Part shown: piece after piece, positions 57,172 to 64,000 of the stretch
Layout of the letters: every line of letters begins with the position of its first letter
How positions within the stretch are numbered: the stretch's first letter is position 1
NCBI GenBank assembly: GCA_010909165.1
Contig: VJWM01000025.1
Coordinates: forward strand, 558,001-622,000
Reading direction: 5' to 3'
Source of the DNA: Anthoceros angustus
Lineage: Eukaryota > Streptophyta > Anthocerotopsida > Anthocerotales > Anthocerotaceae
Length of the DNA: 64,000 nt
Notes under the pieces: generated by a model
The model's input: only the letters and a program-made list of their open reading frames with translations
Databases searched by the model: none
What the model was told of the DNA's origin: nothing
Position numbers and translations under genes: made by a program

Positions 57172-59121
57172 TCGAGCATGGAACTTCGGGTTATAGGTGA
57201 GTGAGATGGCACTTTGATTATCACAGTAGAGCGGCCTAGGAATCCTCTGGGTCTCGCCTAACTCTGAAAGTTGGGGAAGTTGCCAGAGTCCATCCTTGCA
57301 TGCGTGAGTCAACGAGCAATACTCAGCCTCAGTTGAGCTGAGTGCAACTACTTGCTGCCGCTTACTACTCCAGCTTGTTGCTGTGCCTCCCAATAAATAT
57401 ACGTAGCTGCTTGTGCTTTTTCTATCATCAATGTTGCCGGCCCAGTCAGCATCACTATAACCTTCAAGTTGTAGAGGTTCTCCTTGTTTGATATGTGACT
57501 GGTAGAGCAACCCTAAGTCCGAAGTTGCTCTTAGGTATCTAAATATCCTCTTAATGACCTTCCAATGAGCTTGAGTAGGAGCTGATAGGAATTGTGACAA
57601 GGCTCCCACCGAATAGGACAGTCCGTGCAAACCATAAGGTACATAAGACTACCTACTGAGGAATAAGGAGGAGGAGTAGTGTCTAACTGTTGTCCTGTTG
57701 ATCCACCTCTTTGCTTAGCTTAAGGTTCATTTCCATGGGTGTTGAGATAGGCCTAGATTCTAACATCTTAAACTTTGTTAAGATTTCTTGAATATATTTT
57801 GATTGGTGAATGAGAATGCTTCTAGCCTTTCTATCCCTTAAGACCGAATGCCCAAGCAAAGGAAAGCTCTCTACAAGTGGTCATGGAGAAACGCTTAGCT
57901 AGCATAGATCTGGTCTCTTCTAGTATGGCCTTAGTGTTGGACATAAGAACTATATCGCTCACGATACCCCTAAGACGATAAAGTAAATGCTTGATCTTTT
58001 AATGTAGATATTACTATCGGAGTTTAACTTAGTGAAACCTAGTTCCTTAAGGCTGACGTCTAGCTTAAAATACCATTTCATAGCACTTTGCTTAAGTCCG
58101 TATAAGGACTTTAATAGTAGGCATGCATTGTACTTTGTCCTATCCTTAACATACATCCCTTCGGGAATCTCCATGTAGATGGTGTGATCGAGATCTCCAT
58201 ATAGAAAAGCTGTCTTAATGTCAAGTTGCATTAGCTCATAGTCATGGTGAGATGCTAAGGCTAGGAGGATCCTAAGTGAGGTTATCTTAAGTACAGGACT
58301 AAAAGTTTCATCATAATCAAAACCATATTTTTGAGAGTATCCCTTGGCTACTAATCTAGTCTTGTATCTCTCTATGCTACCATCGGCATTTAATTTGATC
58401 TTGAAGGTCCACTTAGATCCCACAAGTTGTCTATCCTTAGGTAGAGTAGTTAAAGTCCAAGTTTTATTGGCTTGTAGGGATTCTAGTTCGACCGATTGCT
58501 TGTTTCGTGTTCCTTTGTGGGCAGTGATGGCCTCTGGTAGTGGGACAAAGCGATCTATAGCCGCATTAAGACAATATGCTAAATTGCTCTTGGGATCCCT
58601 TGATTAGTAGGAGAATATCTATGTATTTTACGCATTGAACGGTGAGATTGTCTACGCCTAGGCTGGTTAGTGGCGGTGATTGTGGGATGTCCTCTTGCAC
58701 ATTTTGAAATAAGGGTCTAGAGTTTCCTCGGCTTCACAGGCATTTATATGTTGCATATCGAGTATTGTAATTAGAAAATCAAGATAAATGCCTACTTGTT
58801 GTTGAGGTGCCCGGTGCTGGAAAGTCGGGTCAAGAGCATATTGTGAAAACTCAATGTCACTTGCCGATCCCGAACCGCGAGGCGCCCCGCCCGTCATTCG
58901 CTAACCGATCCGGTGTGTGGCCGATCGAGCTGTGAACGGGGAATCGGGCGCGTTGAAGGCGCTGCAAGGACCGCCGGATTGAGAGCTGCGAGTGCTGTCC
59001 GCGGGCGTCGGTTGTGGATTCAGGTCAAGAGCGCGTCGGGCGTGTAGGTGCGGAGAGGTGTTGTGGCTGGAGATTCGCCGGAGTTGGGGCGGATCCGAAA
59101 ATTTCGAGTCCGAAAATGTCC
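57172..59121 (-). pseudogene. Copia RT-RNase H, copy B
   Basis: Same domains as copy A, starting within RNase H (NPKFHAR) and with the longest open frames: 57630-57145 (RNase H: GYSDADWAGNIDDRKSTSSY, VVALSSTEAEYCSLTHACKD) and 58423-57959 (RT: QLDIKTAFLYGDLDHTIYM, LLKSLYGLKQSAMKWYFKL). The last RT motif is followed by a break before the YVDD region. A GC-rich linker follows at 58866-59121, and at about 59121 the sequence jumps back to RNase H for copy C. Confidence 0.88.
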
Positions 59122-60257
59122 TGCTTTTCTATCATCAATGTTGCCGGCCCAACAAGATCACTATAACCTTCAAGTTGTAGAGGTTCTCCTTGTTTGATAT
59201 GTATGGTAGAGCAACCCTAAGTCCGAAGTTGCTCTTAGGTATCTAAATATCCTCTTAACAGCCTTCCAATGAGCTTGAGTAGGAGCTGATAGGAATTGTG
59301 ACAAGGCTCCCACTGAATAGGACAGATCTGGTCTGGTGCAAACCATAAGGTACATAAGACTACCTACGGCTGAGGAATAAGGAGGAGGAGTAGTGTCTGA
59401 ACTGTTGTCCTGTTGATCCACCTCTTTGCTTAGCTTAAGGTTCATTTCCATGGGTGTTGAGATAGGCCTAGATTCTAACATCTTAAACTTTGTTAAGATT
59501 TCTTGAATATATTTTGATTGGTGAATGAGAATGCTTCTAGCCTTTCTATCCCTTAAGACCTAAATGCCCAAGCAAAAGGAAAGCTCTCTACAAGTGGTCA
59601 TGGAGAAACGCTTAGCTAGCATAGATCTGGTCTCTTCTAGTATGGCCTTAGTGTTGGACATAAGAACTATATCGTCTACGTATACCCCTAAGACGATAAA
59701 GTAAATGCTTGATCTTTTAATGTAGATATTATTATCGGAGTTTAACTTAGTGAAACCTAGTTCCTTAAGGCTGACGTCAGCTTAAAATACCATTTCATAG
59801 CACTCGCTTAAGTCCGTATAAGGACTTTAATAGTAGGCATGCATTGTACTTTGTCCTATCCTTAACATATATCCCTTGAATCTCCATGTAGATGGTCGAG
59901 ATCTCCATATAGAAAAGCTGTCTTAATGTCAAGTTGCATTAGCTCATAGTCATGGTGAGATGCTAAGGCTAGGAGGATCCTAAGTGAGGTTATCTTAAGT
60001 ACGGGACTAAAAGTTTCATCATAATCAAAACCATATTTTTGAGAGTATCCCTTGGCTACTAATCTAGCCTTGTATCTCTCTATGCTACCATCGGCATTTA
60101 ATTTGATCTTGAAGGTCCACTTAGATCCCACAAGTTGTCTATCCTTAGGTAGAGTAGTTAAAGTCCAAGTTTTATTGGCTTGTAGGGATTCTAGTTCGAC
60201 CGATTGCTTGTTTCGTGTTCCTTTGTGGGCATGATGGCCTCTGGTAGTGGCGGACAA
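59122..60257 (-). pseudogene. Copia RT-RNase H, copy C (joined to integrase)
   Basis: Third copy, starting inside RNase H (near GNIDDRK). It includes 59481-59170 (MEMNLKLSKEVDQQ, then GSLMYLMVCTRPDLSYSVGA) and the RT start at 60257-59862 (LESLQANKTWTLTTLPKDRQ, LVGSKWTFKIKLNADGSIER). This is the copy that continues through the linker into the integrase, so it is in the ancestral position. Confidence 0.88.
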
Positions 60258-60558
60258 ACCGATCTATAGCATTAAGACAATATGCTAAATTGCTCTTGGG
60301 ATCCCTTGATTAGTAGGAGAATATCTATGTATTTTACGCATTGAACGGTGAGATTGTCTAGGCTGGTTAGTGGCGGTGATTGTGGGATGTCCTCTTGCAC
60401 ATTTTCAAATAAGGGTCTAGAGTTTCCTCGGCTTCACAGGCATTTATATGTTGCATATCGAGTATTGTAATTAGAAAATCAAGATAAATGCCTACTTGTT
60501 GTTGAGGTGCCCGTCGAAAGTCGGGTCAAGAGCATATTGTGAAAACTCAATGTCACTT

Positions 60559-60624
60559 GCCGATCCGGTGTGTGGCCGATCCGGTGTGTGGCCGATCCGG
60601 TGTGTGGCCGATCCGGTGTGTGTG
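60559..60624. repeat. 16-bp tandem repeat in the integrase-RT linker
   Basis: GCCGATCCGGTGTGTG occurs four times head to tail, the last with an extra TG, followed by a partial copy. One or two copies are present at the matching places near 57150 and 58900, so the repeat number varies between the duplicated segments. Confidence 0.9.
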
Positions 60625-60721
60625 GCCGATCCAGCTGAACGGGAATCGGGCGTTGAAGGCGCCGCAAGGACCGCCGGATTGAGAGCTGCGAGTGCTGTCC
60701 GCGGGCGTCGGTTGTGGATTC

Positions 60722-61860
60722 TCACAGGCCAAGAGCGTGTAGGTGCGGAGAGGTGTTGTGGCTGGAGATTCGCCGGAGTTGGGGCCGGATCTGAAAATTT
60801 CGGAGTCTGAAAATGTCCTGCTGTTTGCCTGCGATTCGATTTCTTCGATTTGATCGTGTAGCGTGCCGGTCCCCTCTCAATCGAAGGGCATGAGCCGGAA
60901 GGGGAGCCTGAGGGTGTTTGAAGAGCCGATGGATCGCCGCAAAGTCGCCGAAAAAAATGGTTTGTGGTGTGTCTGCTGCAGGCTGAAGGGAATGGCCGCG
61001 AGGAGGTGCGGGAGTGGCGGGGGCCGAGGCATGGGCGTGGGCATCTTTGGGGAGCGGGTTGGGAAGGTTAGGACCGGGTAAAAGTCCAGAGCCATCTTCA
61101 TCATCACTTCTAGGTTGGTTGGGGCTCCCACCGTGGTGGATGTCCTCGAGGAAGGTGACGTCAGGGAGTGGGTGACTTTGTGTGTTTGAGGGTGGATAAT
61201 TTTGTAACCTTTGATCCGTCAAGAAAGCCAATGAATGTAAATTTCGTGCCTTGTGATCTAGTTTGGTTCGGATTGCCTTAGGAATGTGGGCATAGACAGG
61301 GGAACCAAAAATCCGAAGTGTAGAGAGATCGGGCTTGTGACCTGTCCAGGCTTCATAGGGAGTGCCAGCAGAGAGAGAAGAGGTTGTGGTGCGATTGCCG
61401 ATGTAGACGGCATGCTGCATTGCCTCTGGCCAATAGGTTTTAGGAAGCTGGGCATGAATTAGCATTGCCAAACCACAGTTCTGGATGGTCCGATTCATTC
61501 TTTCTGCAACCCCATTTTGTTGGGATGTGTAAGGAGTGGTAATTTGACGGTTGATACCATGTTCCTTGCAGAAGTGGGTGAATTGAGTAGAGCTATATTC
61601 TCCACCGCTGTCAGATCTAAGGCATAATAAGGTATCGCCTGTTTGCTTTTCTGACCAGGTCTTGTATTCCTTGAAGCATGGAAATGCTTGGGCCTTGGTC
61701 TTCAGTATATATATGACGGTAAAGCGAGTGAAATCATCGATAATAAGCATGAAGTAGGTATAACCAAAGAGTGATTTATTGAAAGGCCCGGATGTCGAGT
61801 GTACTAGTTGAAGGCGCTTGGTAGCTCTTGTGTTGGATGCCTTAGGAAGGTGAGCGATGG
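60722..61860 (-). pseudogene. Copia integrase
   Basis: Open from 61750 for 342 codons: LIIDDFTRFTVIYILKTKA (first catalytic Asp region), LRSDSGGEYSSTQFTHFCKE (second Asp), and GVAERMNRTIQNCGLAMLIH with the glutamate. The copia C-terminal segment follows (AGTPYEAWTGHKPDLSTLRI, FGSPVYAHIPKAI), then a proline-rich linker. The N-terminal part (LQLVHSTSGPFNKSLFGYTY) extends to about 61860. All three DDE residues appear present. The linker is frameshifted before RT. Confidence 0.9.
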
Positions 61861-63019
61861 CTTTTGCCGAGGGAACAGCTTCACAAGCACCAAGTCCTCA
61901 ATTCGTGAGAGTAATGCCATGGGCTGCTTGTGTGTTGATCATCTCCTTCATTCTCTGCAAATGCATATGCCCAAGCGTGCCAAAGGAAGGTCGATTTTGT
62001 TTCTCTGTACTGCTGTTAGAGAGGAAGGTGACTAACCCTTAGATGATATAGGTCATCATTTTAAGATCACCGGTGGCAATTAGATCGCCTTGAGGGGTTT
62101 CAATGATGTACATTGCCAAAACAAACATAACATCCTGCTTGATCAACTTTTGACGGAAAAGAGGTTTTTGTTAGTCCAGAACTAAGAGGACATCCGAAAT
62201 CTGCGGTGGAGTGTGGTTACTGCGAGAGCAATGGAGCCATGGCTGTAATATGATGTTTGGTGTTATCTCCAAGGCTGACAAAGTTGGGTTGTGCTGTAGG
62301 TGTAACTTTGGTAAAATACTCCCTATGGGGGTCATGTCTTTGAGGCTCCGAATCAATATACAGCGTGTTCGCCTTGGTGATAAGCAAGAGGCTACTAGTG
62401 CTAATGGTGTGCTAGTGCCCGGAGGATTGTGGCTAATTTGGGCAAGGAAAGCTTTAGTGTGTTTCGCATTGTTAGGGCCAATGGGCGGGGCTAGCTGTCT
62501 ATGGGAATTGGAGGATGCTAACACTTGGCATTCTTCATAGATGTGGCGGTATTTTGCGGTACCATACGGGCTTCCAAGCGGTTGTAGATCCCTCCGCCAC
62601 GGTTGAGTAAGTGCCACGTCCTCTGTTGATGCCTCTCATGTTTCCTCTGAAGTGTCCTCGTCCGCGCCTCTGTCTCCCTCGGCTGTGAAAGCGGAGGATG
62701 GCTCTCCGGCATGAGCAAAACTTTCCGCGTCCTTTTGATGGCATTGCTGATAACTTTGTTGATTAGAGGTTTGATGCCTTGGAGGCTTTGTCGACGCTCA
62801 CCCATGATTCGTAATGTGGATAGCGTGATTGCTTCTAGGAGCTCCTCGGGATATTGAATCCAAGAGCACGGAATTTAATGATCCACGGAAAACCATGGCA
62901 TGGTGATCAACATGGTCACCTTCGGACATTCAAGGTGAGGTAGCTTTTGATTGTATGTATAGTATGCATGATATCATGGGCGTCATATATCTCATGGAGC
63001 CGGGTCCATGCTTAATTCT
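61861..63019 (-). pseudogene. Copia gag-protease/pre-integrase region, copy 1
   Basis: Minus-strand frames contain the pre-integrase zinc-binding region (HMHLQRMKEMINTQAAHG, then GLGACEA) near 61880-61980. A protease-like stretch (DSEPQRHDPHREYFTKV, then SLGDNTKHHITAMAP) lies near 62230-62360, and an arginine/glycine-rich gag tail (GRQRRGRGHFRGNMRGI) near 62620-62700. All are fragmentary. The assignment relies on order relative to integrase as much as on motifs. Confidence 0.7.
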
Positions 63020-64000
63020 TGTGTGTTGATCATCTCCTTCATTCTCTGCAAATGCATATGCCCAAGCCGGGCGTACAAAGGAAGGTCCGATTTTGTTTCT
63101 CTATGTCGTTAGAGAGGAAGGGTGACTAACCCTTAGATGATATAGGTCATCATTTTAAGATCACCGGTGGCAATTAGATCGCCTTGAGGGGTTTCAATGA
63201 CGCATGGCCATTGCCAAAACAAACATAACATCCGCTTGATCAACTTTTCGAAAAAGAGGTTTTTGTTAGTCCAGAACTAAGAGGACATCGAAATCTGCGG
63301 TGGAGTGTGGTTGCACATCGAGAGCAATGGAGCCATGGCTGTAATATGATGTTTGGTGTTATCTCCAAGGTGACAAAGTTGGTTGTCTTTGTAGGTGTAA
63401 CTTTGGTAAAATATTCCCTATGGGGGTCATGTCGAGGCTCCGAATCAATATACAGCGTGTTCGCCTTGGGTAAGCAAGAGGCTACTAGTGCTAATGGTGT
63501 GCTAGTGCCCGGAGGATTGTGGCTAATTTGGGCAAGGAAAGCTTTAGTGTGACATGGTTAGGGCCAATGGGCGCGTCTATGGAATTGGAGGATGCTAACC
63601 GCCATGCATTCATAGATGTGGCGGTATTTTGGACCCGACACGGGCTTCCAAGCGGTTGTAGATCCCTCCGCCACGGTTGAGTAAGTGCCACGTCCTGATG
63701 CCTCTCATGTTTCCTCAAGTGTCTCGTCGCGCGCCTCTGTCTCCCTCGGAAGAAAGCGCCGGAGGATGGCTCGATGAGCAAAACTTTCCGCGTCCTTTTG
63801 AAGCATTGCTGATAACTTTGTTGATTAGAGGTTTGATGCCTTGGAGGCTTTGTACGACGCTCACCCATGATTCGTAATGTGGATAGCGTGATTGCTTCTA
63901 GGAGCTCCTCGGGATATTGAATCCAAGAGCCTGAATTTAACTTCCACTGGAAAACCATGGCATGGTGGTCAACATGGTCACCTTCGGACATTCGGCCGAG
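63020..64000 (-). pseudogene. Copia gag-protease region, copy 2 (tandem duplicate)
   Basis: From TTGTGTGTTGATCATCTCC at about 63020 the sequence repeats 61928-62920 in the same order (CCATGGCTGTAATATGATG, then GCTACTAGTGCTAATGGTG). It has dense small indels. It continues past the window end. Confidence 0.88.

Larger units (their letters stand above)
55067..64000 (-). mobile_element. Ty1/copia element inserted in PPR copy 5, internally duplicated, runs off the window
   Basis: Reading the minus strand from the right: gag/protease region (two copies), zinc-binding pre-integrase, integrase, RT-RNase H (three partial copies), polypurine tract and 3' LTR. The domain order integrase before RT is diagnostic for copia. 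The 5' LTR and the rest of gag must lie beyond 64000. Every coding segment has frameshifts, so the element is inactive as written, although many indels may be sequence errors. Confidence 0.9.

Noticed and set aside
60559-60624. CRISPR-like array
   Set aside because: The 16-bp repeats are contiguous with no spacers and lie in a retrotransposon of a plant genome.

Overview
The window looks like nuclear DNA of a land plant, best guess a lycophyte such as Selaginella. The evidence is a PLS-type pentatricopeptide repeat (PPR) gene with an E+ tail, a plant-type F-box gene with a short TATA promoter, and plant Ty1/copia and Ty3/gypsy remnants. A recurrent extra stretch of about 11-14 residues in the PPR L motifs recalls Selaginella PPR proteins, but that is from memory and was not searched. 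There is no sign of prokaryotic organisation, and no gene reads through intact in any copy.

Layout: 1-2309 holds the 3' end of an unidentified minus-strand gene and then AT-rich DNA. 2310-8586 is decayed, probably mobile DNA with a 1.15-kb tandem duplication. 8620-11020 is the 3' half of a plus-strand copia element ending in a 231-bp LTR. 11024-55066 is a head-to-tail array of a 10.7-kb unit: three full copies, a fourth cut short, and a fifth fragment. 55067-64000 is a minus-strand copia element inserted into the fifth PPR copy and internally duplicated.

Reading a unit from left to right, it carries on the minus strand a frameshifted PPR gene, a small unidentified gene end, an F-box gene with a TATA box, and a truncated Ty3/gypsy gag. 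It ends with a probable gypsy leader and a small unidentified ORF. Several PPR frameshifts are shared by every complete copy, so the PPR gene was probably broken before amplification. F-box frameshifts instead differ from copy to copy, lie mostly in short homopolymers, and may be sequence errors.

The most unusual object is a 2,184-bp insertion (52226-54409) in the fifth PPR copy. It has about 33-bp imperfect terminal inverted repeats, an apparent 4-bp target duplication (GAAG), an array of palindromic GGACGTCC sites, and three tandem modules resembling the promoter-bearing 3' half of 5S rRNA. Two genome-scale signatures also stand out. Duplication junctions carry short microhomologies, and in the mobile-DNA zones the differences between copies cluster at CTG, CAG and CCG sites, as expected if a long-read assembly miscalled CHG-methylated DNA.
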